From Prosopocoilus inquinatus (lineage: Eukaryota; Arthropoda; Insecta; Coleoptera; Lucanidae): a DNA stretch of 64,000 nt. A program made the translations under genes and the position numbers. Below, piece after piece: positions 9,670-21,084 of this stretch (position 1 is its first letter; each line of letters opens with the position of its first letter). The notes under the pieces were generated by a model, which was not told the DNA's origin, made no database searches, and was given only the letters and a program-made list of their open reading frames with translations. Location: NCBI GenBank assembly GCA_036172665.1, contig JAYKNF010000018.1, positions 1,178,001 through 1,242,000 on the forward strand, read 5' to 3'.

Positions 9670-12351
9670 CTGTATCTATTCGATCCTTACTCATATATCA
9701 TGTTATTTGGCGTTACGATGGACTCCAGTAGCTCTGATGTGAGATACGACGTTTTCGGACGCAGCAGAAGCTGGAAATAGTTTTAAACGAAACAACACAC
9801 ATTAGCGTTGTTCCTGTGATGTATCTAATCGATCCTTACTCATCTATCATGTTATTTGGCGTTTCGATGGACTCCAGTAACTTTGATGTGAGATACGAAG
9901 TTCTCGGACGCAGCTGAAGCTGGAAATAGTTTTAAATGAAACAACACGTATTAGCGTTGTTCCTGTGATGTATCTAATCGATCCTTACTCATCTATCATG
10001 TTATTTGGCGTTTCGATGGACTCCAGTAACTTTGATGTGAGATACGAAGTTCTCGGACGCAGCTGAAGCTGGAAATAGTTTTAAATGAAACAACACGTAT
10101 TAGCGTTGTTCCTGTGCTGTATCTAATCGATCCTTACTCATATATCATGTTATTTGGCGTTTCGATGGACTCCAGTAACCCTGACGTGAGATACGAAGTT
10201 CTCGGACGCAGTAGAAGCTGGAAATAGTTTTAAAGGAAACAACACGTATTAGCGTTGTTCCTGTGATGTATCTAATCGATCTTTACTCATCTATCATGTT
10301 ATTTGACGTTTGGATGGACTCCAGTAACTCTGATGTGAGATACAAAGTTTTTGGACGCAGCAGAAGCTGGAAATAGTTTTGAACTAAACAACACGTATTA
10401 GCGTTGTTGCTGTGATGTATCTAATCGATCCTTACTTAGCTACTATGTTATTTGACGTTTCGATGGACTCCAGTAACTCTAATGTGAGATACGAAATTTT
10501 CGGACGCAGCAGCAGCTGGAAATAGTTTGAAACGAAACAACACATATTAGCGTTGTTCCTGTGATGTATCTAATCGATCCTTACTCATCTATCATGTTAT
10601 TTGACGTTTTGACGGACTCCAGTAACTCTGATGAGAGATACAAAGTTCTCGGACGCAGTAGAAGCTGGAAATAGTTTTAAATGAAACAACACGTATTAGC
10701 GTTGTTCCTGTGATGTATCTAATCGATCCTTACTCATCTATCATGTTATTTGGCGTTTCGATGGACTCCAGTAGCTCTGATGTGAGATACAACGTTTTCT
10801 GAGGCAGCAGAAGCTGGAAATAGTTTTAAACGAAACAACACGCATTAGCGTTGTTCCTGTGATGTATCTAATCGATCCTTACTCATCTATCATGTTATTT
10901 GACGTTTCGATGGACTCCAGTAACTTTAATGTGAGAAACGAAATTTTCGGACGCAGCAGAAGCTGGAAATAGTTTTAAACGAAACAACACGCATTGGCGT
11001 TGTTCCTGTGATGTATCTAATCGATCCTTACTCATCTATCATGTTATTTGACGTTTGGATGGACTCCAGTAACCCTGACGTGAGATACGAAGTTCTCGGA
11101 CGCAGCAGAACCTGGAAATAGTTTTAAACGAAACAACACGCATTAGCGTTGTTCCTGTGATGTATCTAATCGATCCTTACTCATCTATCATGTTATTTGG
11201 CGTTTCGATGGACTCCAGTAACTTTGATGTGAGATACGAATTTCTCGGACGCAGCTGAAGCTGGAAATAGTTTTAAATGAAACAACACGTATTAGCGTTG
11301 TTCCTGTGATGTATCTAAACGATCCTTACTTATCTAACATGTTATTTGACGTTTGGATGGATTCCAGTAAGTATGATGTGAGATACAAAGTTTTTGGACG
11401 CAGCAGGAGCTGGAAATAGTTTTAAACGAAACAACACGTATTAGCGTTGTTCCTGTGCTGTATCTAATCGATCCTTACTCATATATCATGTTATTTGGCG
11501 TTTCGATGGACTCCAGTAGCTCTGATGTGAGATACGACGTTTTCGGACGCAGCAGAAGCTGGAAATAGTTTTAAACGAAACAACACGTATTAGCGTTGTT
11601 CCTGTGATGTATCTAATCGATCCTTACTCATCTGTCATGTTATTTGACGTTTGGATATACTCCAGTAACCCTGACGTGAGTTACGAAGTTCTCGGACGCA
11701 GCAGAACCTGGAAATAGTTTTAAACGAAACAACACGCATTAGCGTTGTTCCTGTGATGTATCTAATCGATCCTTACTCATCTATTATGTTATTTGACGTT
11801 TCGATGGACTCCAGTAACTCTAATGTGAGAAACGAAATTTTCGGACGCAGCAGAAGCTGGAAATAGTTTTAAACGAAACAACACGCATTAGCGTTGTTCC
11901 TGTGATGTATCTAATCGATCCTTACTTATCTATCATGTTATTTGACGTTTGGATGGACTCCAGTAACTCTAATGTGAGATACGAAATTTTCGGACGCAGC
12001 AGAAGCTGAAAATAGTTTTAAACGAAACAACACGCATTAGCGTTGTTCCTGTGATGTATCTAATCGATCCTTACTCATCTATCATGTTATTTGGCGTTTC
12101 GATGGACTCCAGTAACTTTGATGTGAGATACGAAGTTCTCGGACGCAGCTGAAGCTAGAAATAGTTTTAAACAAAACAACACGCATTAGCGTTGTTCCTG
12201 TGATGTATCTAATCGATCCTTACTTATCTATCATGTTATTTGACGTTTGGATGGACTCCAGTAACTCTAATGTGAGATACGAAATTTTCGGACGCAGCAG
12301 AAGCTGAAAATAGTTTTAAACGAAACAACACGCATTAGCGTTGTTCCTGTG

Positions 12352-12497
12352 ATGTATCTAATCGATCCTTACTCATCTATCATGTTATTTGGCGTTTCGA
12401 TGGACTCCAGTAACTTTGACGTGAGATACGAAGTTCTCGGACGCAGCAGAAGCTGGAAATAGTTTTAAACGAAACAACACGCATTATTATTCCTGTG
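12352..12497. repeat. 146-bp unit with a 3-bp deletion, second copy
   Basis: Carries the same gcattattattcctg ending as 4507-4652. The left half of this unit is TTT-like (aactttgacgtgag) while the earlier copy is CCC-like, so an exchange occurred inside the unit after or during the block duplication. Confidence 0.85.
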
Positions 12498-14434
12498 ATG
12501 TATCTAATCGATCCTTACTCATCTATCATGTTATTTGACGTTTCGATGGACTCCAGTAACTCTAATGTGAGATACGAAATTTTCGGACGCAGCAGAAGCT
12601 GGAAATAGTTTTAAATGAAACAACACGCATTAGCGTTGTTCCTGTGATGTATCTAATCGATCCTTACTTATCTATCATGTTATTTGACGATTGGATGGAC
12701 TCCAGTAACCCTGACGTGAGATACGAAGTTCTCGGACGCAGCAGAAGCTGGAAATAGTTTTAAACGAAACAACACGCATTAGCGTTGTTCCTGTGATGTA
12801 TCTAATCGATCCTTACTCATCTATCATGTTATTTGACGTTTCGATGGACTCCAGTAACTCTAATGTGAGATACGAAATTTTCGGACGCAGCAGAAGCTGA
12901 AAATAGTTTTAAACGAAACAACACGCATTAGCGTTGTTCCTGTGATGTATCTAATCGATCCTTACTTATCTATCATGTTATTTGACGTTTGGATGGGCTC
13001 CAGTAACCCTGACGTGAGATAAGAAGTTCTCGGACGCAGCAGAATCTGGAAATAGTTTTAAACGAAACAACACGCATTGGCGTTGTTCCTGTGATGTATC
13101 TAATCGATCCTTACTCATCTATCATGTTATTTGACGTTTGGATGGACTCCAGTAACCCTGACGTGAGATACGAAGTTCTCGGACGCAGCAGAAGCTGGAT
13201 ACAGTTTTAAACGAAACAACACGCATTAGCGTTGTTCCTGTGATGTATCTAATCGATCCTTACTCATCTATCATGTTATTTGGCGTTTCGATGGACTCCA
13301 GTAACTTTGATGTGAGATACGAAGTTCTCGGACGCAGCTGAAGCTAGAAATAGTTTTAAACAAAACAACACGCATTAGGGTTGTTCCTGTGTAGTATCTA
13401 ATCGATCCTAACTTATCTATCATGTTATTTGACATTTCGATGGACTCCAGTAGCTCTGATGTGATATACGACGTTTTCGGACGCAGCAGCAGCTGGAAAT
13501 AGTTTTAAACGAAACAACACATATTAGCGTTGTTCCTGTGATGTATCTAATCGATCCTTACTTAGCTACTATGTTATTTGACGTTTCGATGGACTCCAGT
13601 AACTATAATGTGAGATACGAAATTTTCGGACGCAGCAGCAGCTGGAAATAGTTTGAAACGAAACAACACATATTAACGTTGTTCCTGTGATGTATCTAAT
13701 CGATCCTTACTCATCTATCATGTTATTTGACGTTTGGACGGACTCCAGTAACTCTGATGAGAGATACAAAGTTCTCGGACGCAGTAGAAGCTGGAAATAG
13801 TTTTGAACGAAACAACACGTATTAGCGTTGGTCCTGTGATGTATCTAAACGATCCTTACTTATCTAAAATGTTATTTGACGTTTGGATGGGCTCCAGTAA
13901 GTCTGATGTGAGATACAAAGTTTTTGGACGCAGCAGAAGCTGGAAATAGTTTTAAAAGAAACAACACGTATTAGCGTTGTTCCTGTGCTGTATCTAATCG
14001 ATCCTTACTCATATATCATGTTATTTGGCGTTTCGATGGACTCCAGTAGCTCTGATGTGAGATACGACGTTTTCGGACGCAGCAGAAGCTGGAAATAGTT
14101 TTAAACGAAACAACACGCATTAGCGTTGTTCCTGTGATGTATCTAATCGATCCTTACTCATCTATCATGTTATTTGGCGTTTCGATGCACTCCAGTAACT
14201 TTGATGTGAGATACGAAGTTCTCGGACGCAGCTGAAGCTGGAAATAGTTTTAAATGAAACAACACGTATTAGCGTTGTTCCTGTGCTGTATCTAATCGAT
14301 CCTTACTCATATATCATGTTATTTGGCGTTTCGATGGACTCCAGTAACCCTCACGTGAGATACGAAGCTCTCGGACGCAGCAGAAGCTGGAAATAGTTTT
14401 AAACGAAACAACACGTATTAGCGTTGTTCCTGTG

Positions 14435-14581
14435 ATGTATCTAAAAGATCCTTACTCATCTATCATGTTATTTGACGTTTGGATGGACTCCAGTAACTCT
14501 GATGTGAGATACAGTTTTTGGACGCAGCAGAAGCTGGAAATAGTTTTGAACTAAACAACACGTATTGGCGTTGTTCCTGTG
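14435..14581. repeat. 147-bp unit with a 2-bp deletion
   Basis: gatacaaagttttt is shortened to gatacagttttt near 14509. The related units at 6590 and 7882 are full length, so the deletion is private to this copy. Confidence 0.85.
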
Positions 14582-14879
14582 ATGTATCTAATCGATCCTT
14601 ACTTAGGTACTATGTTATTTGAAGTTTCGGTGGACTCCAGTAACTCTAATGTGAGATACGAAATTTTCGGACGCAGCAGCAGCTGGAAATAGTTTGAAAC
14701 GAAACAACACATATTAGCGTTGTTCCTGTGATGTATCTAATCGATCCTTACTCATCTATCATGTTATTTGACGTTTGGACGGACTCCAGTAACTCTGATG
14801 AGAGATACAAAGTTCTCGGACGCAGTAGAAGCTGGAAATAGTTTTAAATGAAACAACACGTATTAGCGTTGTTCCTGTG

Positions 14880-15027
14880 ATGTATCTAATCGATCCTTAC
14901 TCATCTATCATGTTATTTGGCGTTTCGATGGACTCCAGTAGCTCTGATGTGAGATACGACGTTTTCTGAGGCAGCAGAAGCTGGAAATAGTTTTAAACGA
15001 AACAACACGATTAGCGTTGTTCCTGTG
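14880..15027. repeat. 148-bp unit with a 1-bp deletion
   Basis: A GAGG unit in which acacgcattagcg has become acacgattagcg near 15008, losing one base in the dyad loop. Confidence 0.85.
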
Positions 15028-15753
15028 ATGTATCTAATCGATCCTTACTCATCTATCATGTTATTTGACGTTTTGATGGACTCCAGTAATTCTAATGTGA
15101 GAAACGAAATTTTCGGACGCAGCAGAAGCTGGATTTAGTTCTAAACGAAACAACACGCATTAGCGCTGTTCCTGTGATATATCTAATCGATCCTTACTTA
15201 TCTATCATGTTATTTGACGTTTGGATGGACTCCAGTAACCCTGACGTGAGATACGAAGTTCTCGGACGCAGCAGAACCTGGAAATAGTTTTAAACGAAAC
15301 AACACGCATTAGCGTTGTTCCTGTGATGTATCTAATCGATCCTTTCTCATCTATCATGTTATTTGGCGTTTCGATGGACTCCAGTAACTTCGATGTGAGA
15401 TACGAAGTTCTCGGACGCAGCTGAAGCTGGAAATAGTTTTAAATGAAAGAACACGTATTAGCGTTGTTCCTGTGATGTATCTAAACGATCCTTACTTATC
15501 TAACATGTTATTTGACGTTTGGATGGACTCCAGCAAGTCTGATGTGAGATACAAAGTTTTTGGACGCAGCAGGAGCTGGAAATAGTTTTAAACGATACAA
15601 CAGGTATTAGCGTTGTTCCTGTGCTGTATCTAATCGATCCTTACTCATATATCATGTTATTTGGCGTTTCGATGGACTCCAGTAGCTCTGATGTGAGATA
15701 CGACGTTTTCGGACGCAGCAGAAGCTGGAAATAGTTTTAAACGAAACAACACG

Positions 15754-16738
15754 TATTAGCGTTGTTCCTGTGATGTATCTAATCGATCCTTACTCATCTA
15801 TCATGTTATTTGACGTTTGGATGGACTCCAGTAACTCTGATGTGAGATACAAAGTTTTTGGACGCAGCAGAAGCTGGAAATAGTTTTAAATGAAACAACA
15901 CGCATTAGCGTTGTTCCTGTGATGTATCTAATCGATCCTTACTTATCTATCATGTTATTTGACGATTGGATGGACTCCAGTAACCCTGACGTGAGATACG
16001 AAGTTCTCGGACGCAGCAGAAGCTGGAAATAGTTTTAAACGAAACAACACGCATTAGCGTTGTTCCTGTGATGTATCTAATCGATCCTTACTCATCTATC
16101 ATGTTATTTGACGTTTCGATGGACTCCAGTAACTCTAATGTGAGATACGAAATTTTCGGACGCAGCAGAAGCTGAAAATAGTTTTAAACGAAACAACACG
16201 CATTAGCGTTGTTCCTGTGATGTATCTAATCGATCCTTACTTATCTATCATGTTATTTGGCGTTTCGATGGACTCCAGTAGCTCTGATGTGAGATACGAC
16301 GTTTTCGGACGCAGCAGAAGCTGGAAATAGTTTTAAACGAAACAACACACATTAGCGTTGTTCCTGTGATGTATCTAATCGATCCTTACTCATCTATCAT
16401 GTTATTTGACGTTTCGATGGACTCCAGTAACTCTAATGTGAGATACGAAATTTTCGGACGCAGCAGAAGCTGAAAATAGTTTTAAACGAAACAACACGCA
16501 TTAGCGTTGTTCCTGTGATGTATCTAATCGATCCTTACTTATCTATCATGTTATTTGACGTTTGGATGGGCTCCAGTAACCCTGACGTGAGATACGAAGT
16601 TCTCGGACGCAGCAGAATCTGGAAATAGTTTTAAACGAAACAACACGCATTGGCGTTGTTCCTGTGATGTATCTAATCGATCCTTACTCATCTATCATGT
16701 TATTTGACGTTTGGATGGACTCCAGTAACCCTGACGTG
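15754..16738. repeat. Satellite units with CCC/TAA alternation before the 2.8 kb block
   Basis: About six and a half ordinary units (CTG, CCC, TAA, GCT, TAA, CCC, CCC). Sequences resemble 4.8-5.4 kb and 12.6-13.2 kb, including gacgattgg shared near 4842, 12687 and 15961. Confidence 0.75.
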
Positions 16739-16816
16739 GAGATACGAAGTTCTCGGACGCAGCTGAAGCTGGAAATAGTTTTAAATGAAACAACACGTAT
16801 TAGCGTTGTTCCTGTG
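16667..16816. repeat. 150-bp hybrid unit with a 1-bp insertion
   Basis: The unit begins as CCC (aaccctgacgtg), has one extra g (gtggagatac), and continues as TTT (gaagttctcggacgcagctg). From 16739 on it matches 21085 onward, so it is both a length variant and the left junction of the 2.8 kb duplication. The extra base is what opens an 83-codon frame here. I do not regard that frame as a gene. Confidence 0.85.
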
Positions 16817-19504
16817 ATGTATCTAATCGATCCTTACTCATCTATCATGTTATTTGGCGTTTCGATGGACTCAAGTAACTTTGATGTGAGATACGAAGTT
16901 CTCGGACGCAGCTGAAGCTGGAAATAGTTTTAAATGAAACAACACGTATTAGCGTTGTTCCTGTGCTGTATCTAATCGATCCTTACTCATATATCATGTT
17001 ATTTGGCGTTTCGATGGACTCCAGTAACCCTGACGTGAGATACGAAGTTCTCGGACGCAGCAGAAGCTGGAAATAGTTTTAAACGAAACAACACGTATTA
17101 GCGTTGTTCCTGTGATGTAGCTAAACGATCCTTACTTAGCTACTATGTTATTTGACGTTTCGATGGACTCCAGTAACTCTAATGTGAGATACGAAATTTT
17201 CGGAAGCAGCAGCAGCTGGAAATAGTTTGAAACGAAACAACACATATTAGCGTTCTTCCTGTGATGTATCTAATCGATCCTTACTCATCTATCATGTTAT
17301 TTGACGTTTGGACGGACTCCAGTAACTCTGATGAGAGATACAAAGTTCTCGGACGCAGTAGAAGCTGGAAATAGTTTTGAACGAAACAACACGTATTAGC
17401 GTTGTTCCTGTGATGTATCTAATCGATCCTTACTCATATATCATATTATTTGGCGTTTCGATGGACTCCAGTAGCTCTGATGTGAGATACGACGTTTTCG
17501 GACGCAGCAGAAGCTGGAAATAGTTTTAAACGAAACAACACGCATTAGCGTTGTTCCTGTGATGCATCTAATCGATCCTTACTCATCTATCATGATATTT
17601 GGCGTTTCGATGGACTCCAGTAACTTTGATGAGAGATACAAAGTTCTCGGACGCAGTAGAAGCTGGAAATAGTTTTGAACGAAACAACACGTATTAGCGT
17701 TGTTCCTGTGATGTATCTAAACGATCCTTACTTATCTAACATGTTATTTGACGTTTGGATGGACTCCAGTAAGTCTGATGTGAGATACAAAGTTTTTGGA
17801 CTCAGCAGAAGCTGGAAATAGTTTTAAACGAAACAACACGTATTAGCGTTGTTCCTGTGCTGTATCTAATCGATCCTTACTCATATATCATGTTATTTGG
17901 CGTTTCGATGGACGCCAGTAACTTTGATGTGAGATACGAAGTTCTCGGACGCAGCTGAAGCTGGAAATAGTTTTGAACGAAACAACACGTATTAGCGTTG
18001 TTCCTGTGATGCATCTAATCGATCCTTACTCATCTATCATGTTATTTGGCGTATCGATGGACTCCAGTAACTTCGATGAGAGATACAAAGTTCTCGGACG
18101 CAGTAGAAGCTGGAAATAGTTTTGAACGAAACAACACGTATTAGCGTTGTTCCTGTGATGTATCTAAACGATCCTTACTTATCTAACATGTTATTTGACG
18201 TTTGGATGGACTCCAGTAAGTCTGATGTGAGATACAAAGATTTTGGACGCAGCAGGAGCTGGAAATAGTTTTAAACGAAACAACACGCATTAGCGTTGTT
18301 CCTGTGATGTATCTAATCGATCCTTACTCATCTATCATGTTATTTGACGTTTGGACGGACTCCAGTAACTCTGATGAGAGATACAAAGTTCTCGGACGCA
18401 GTAGAAGCTGGAAATAGTTTTGAACGAAACAACACGTATTAGCGTTGTTCCTGTGATGCATCTAAACGATCCTTACTTAGCTACTATGTTATTTGACGTT
18501 TCGATGGACTCCAGTAACTCTAATGTGAGATACGAAATTTTCGGACGCAGCAGCAGCTGGAAATAGTTTGAAACGAAACAACACATATTAGCGTTCTTCC
18601 TGTGATGTATCTAATCGATCCTTACTCATCTATCATGTTATTTGACGTTTGGACGGACTCCAGTAACTCTGATGAGAGATACAAAGTTCTCGGACGCAGT
18701 AGAAGCTGGAAATAGTTTTGAACGAAACAACACGTATTAGCGTTGTTCCTGTGATGTATCTAAACGATCCTTACTTATCTAACATGTTATTTGACGTTTG
18801 GATGGACTCCAGTAGCTCTGATGTGAGATACAAAGTTTTTGGACGCAGCAGAAGCTGGAAATAGTTTTGAACGAAACAAAACGTATTAGCGTTGTTCCTG
18901 TGATGTATCTAATCGATCCTTACTTAGCTACTATGTTATTTGACGTTTCGATGGACTCCAGTAACTCTAATGTGAGATACGAAATTTTCGGAAGCAGCAG
19001 AAGCTGGAAATAGTTTTAAACGAAACAACACGCATTAGCGTTATTCCTGTGATATATCTAATTGATCCTTACTCATCTATCATGTTATTTGGCGTTTCGA
19101 TGGACTCCAGTAACTTTGATGTGAGATACGAAGTTCTCGGGCGCAGCTGAAGCTGGAAATAGTTTTAAATGAAACAACACGTATTAGCGTTGTTCCTGTG
19201 ATGTATCTAAACGATCCTTACTTATCTAACATGTTATTTGACGTTTGGATGGACTCCAGTAAGTCTGATGTGAGATACAAAGATTTTGGACGCAGCAGGA
19301 ACTGGAAATAGTTTTAAACGAAACAACACGCATTAGCGTTGTTCCTGTGATGTATCTAATCGATCCTTGCTTACCTATCATGTTATTTGACGTTTGGATG
19401 GACTCCAGTAACCCTGACGTGAGATACGAAGTTCTCGGACGCAGCAGAAGCTGGAAATAGTTTTAAACGAAACAACACGCATTAGCGTTGTTCCTGTGAT
19501 GTAT
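16739..19504. repeat. 2.8 kb duplication, left copy
   Basis: Repeats at 21085-23850 with an offset of 4346 bp, equal to 29 units plus the 25-bp insertion at 20.68 kb. Rare shared changes include actcaagtaac, catattattt, catgatattt, ggcgtatcg, gcgttcttcc and aattgatcc. Few differences are visible, for example aggaactgg (19297) versus aggagctgg (23643). It contains one complete H10 copy. Confidence 0.88.
17711..19200. repeat. H10 higher-order repeat, copy 1
   Basis: Ten units, 1490 bp, in the order AAG (ggactcagc), TTT (gacgccagt, ctg start), TTT/GAG hybrid (gcatc start), AAG (gcaggagctgg), GAG, TAA (gcgttcttcc), GAG, CTG-like, TAA (ggaagcagcag), TTT (atatatc start). The same order and the same diagnostic changes define all nine complete copies. 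This copy and its 22057 duplicate carry ggcgtatcg and acaaagatttt and differ more from the others, so they form an older branch. Confidence 0.88.
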
Positions 19505-21084
19505 CTAATCGATCCTTACTCATCTATCATGTTATTTGGCGTTTCGATCTACTCCAGTAACTTAGATGTGAGATACGAAGTTCTCGGACGCAGCTGAAGC
19601 TAGAAATAGTTTTAAACGAAACAACACGCATTAGCGTTGTTCCTGTGTAGTATCTAATTGATCCTTACTTATCTATCATGTTATTTGACATTTCGATGGA
19701 CTCCAGTAGCTCTGATGTGATGTACGACGTTTTCGGACGCAGCAGCAGCTGGAAATAGTTTTAAACGAAACAACACATATTAGCGTTGTTCCTGTGATGT
19801 ATCTAATCGATCCTTACTTAGCTACTATGTTATTTGACGTTTCGATGGACTCCAGTAACTCTAATGTGAGATACGAAATTTTCGGACGCAGCAGCAGCTG
19901 GAAATAGTTTGAAACGAAACAACACATATTAGCGTTGTTCCTGTGATGTATCTAATCGATCCTTACTTATCTAACATGTTATTTGACGTTTGGATGGACT
20001 CCAGTAACTCTGATGAGAAATACAAAGTTCTCGGACGCAGTAGAAGCTGGAAATAGTTTTAAATGAAACATCACGTATTAGCGTTGTTCCTGTGATGTAT
20101 CTAATCGATCCTTACTCATCTATCATGTTATTTGGCGTTTCGATGGACTCCAGTAGCTCTGATGTGAGATACGACGTTTTCTGAGGCAGCAGAAGCTGGA
20201 AATAGTTTTAAACGAAACAACACGTATTAGCGTTGTTCCTGTGCTGTATCTAATCGATCCTTACTCATATATCATGTTATTTGGCGTTTCGATGGACTCC
20301 AGTAGCTCTGATGTGAGATACGACGTTTTAGGACGCAGCAGAAGCTGGAAGAAGTTTTAAACGAAACAACACGCATTAGCGTTGTTCCTGTGATGTATCT
20401 AATCGATCCTTACTCATCTATCATGTTATTTGGCGTTTCGATGGACTCCAGTAACCCTGACGTGAGATACGAAGTTCTCGGACGCAGCAGAAGCTGGAAA
20501 TAGTTTTAAACGAAACAACACGTATTAGCGTTGTTCCTGTGATGTATCTAATCGATCCTTACTCATATATCATGTTATTTGGCGTTTCGATGGACGCCAG
20601 TAACTTTGATGTGAGATACGAAGTTCTCGGACGCAGCTGAAGCTGGAAATAGTTTTGAACGAAACAACACGTATTAGCGTTGTTTGGACGGACACGTATT
20701 AGCGTTGTTCCTGTGATGTATCTAAACGATCCTTACTTATCTAACATGTTATTTGACGTTTTTATGGACTCCAGTAAGTCTGATGTGAGATACAAAGTTT
20801 TTGGACGCAGCAGAAGCTGGAAATAGTTTCAAACGAAACAACACGTATTAGCGTTGTTCCTGTGCTGTATCTAATCGATCCTTACTCATATATCATGTTA
20901 TTTGGCGTTTCGATGGACTCCAGTAGCTCTGATGTGAGATACGACGTTTTCGGACGCAGCAGAAGCTGGAAATAGTTTTAAACGATACAACACGCATTAG
21001 CGTTGTTCCTGTGATGTACCTAATCGATCCTTACTCATCTATCATGTTATTTGGCGTTTCGATGGACTCCAGTAACTTTGATGT
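19505..21084. repeat. Satellite spacer between the 2.8 kb copies
   Basis: Ordinary units including the TTT-like gatctactcc unit, the TAG unit at 19648, two TAA units, a GAGG unit and the over-long unit at 20542-20715. No other sequence is present. Confidence 0.78.
20542..20715. repeat. 174-bp unit with a 25-bp templated insertion
   Basis: The end segment cgtattagcgttg runs into tttggacgga, then back into cacgtattagcgttg. The insert joins 8 or so bases from the centre of a GAG unit (ttggacgg) to a second copy of the unit end. The first join shares gtt and the second shares ac with the parental sequences. Everything in the insert can be found within a neighbouring unit. Confidence 0.88.

Larger units (their letters stand above)
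9670..15753. repeat. Older ~6 kb block, second copy
   Basis: The partner of 2868-8905. Relative to that copy it has an extra ctg-starting CCC unit at 10117, about three extra units around 11,960-12,420 and an extra TAA unit at 13541. It lacks one TTT unit and the 1292-bp duplication. Private small indels lie at 14435-14581 and 14880-15027. Unit 11607-11755 carries three private changes (ctgtcatg, ggatatact, gagttacg), an unusually dense cluster. Confidence 0.8.

Noticed and set aside
16664..16915. An 83-codon frame on the plus strand
   Set aside because: It is created by the single extra g near 16738, which keeps two units in one frame. The same peptide start is repeated inside it, as expected from repeated DNA.
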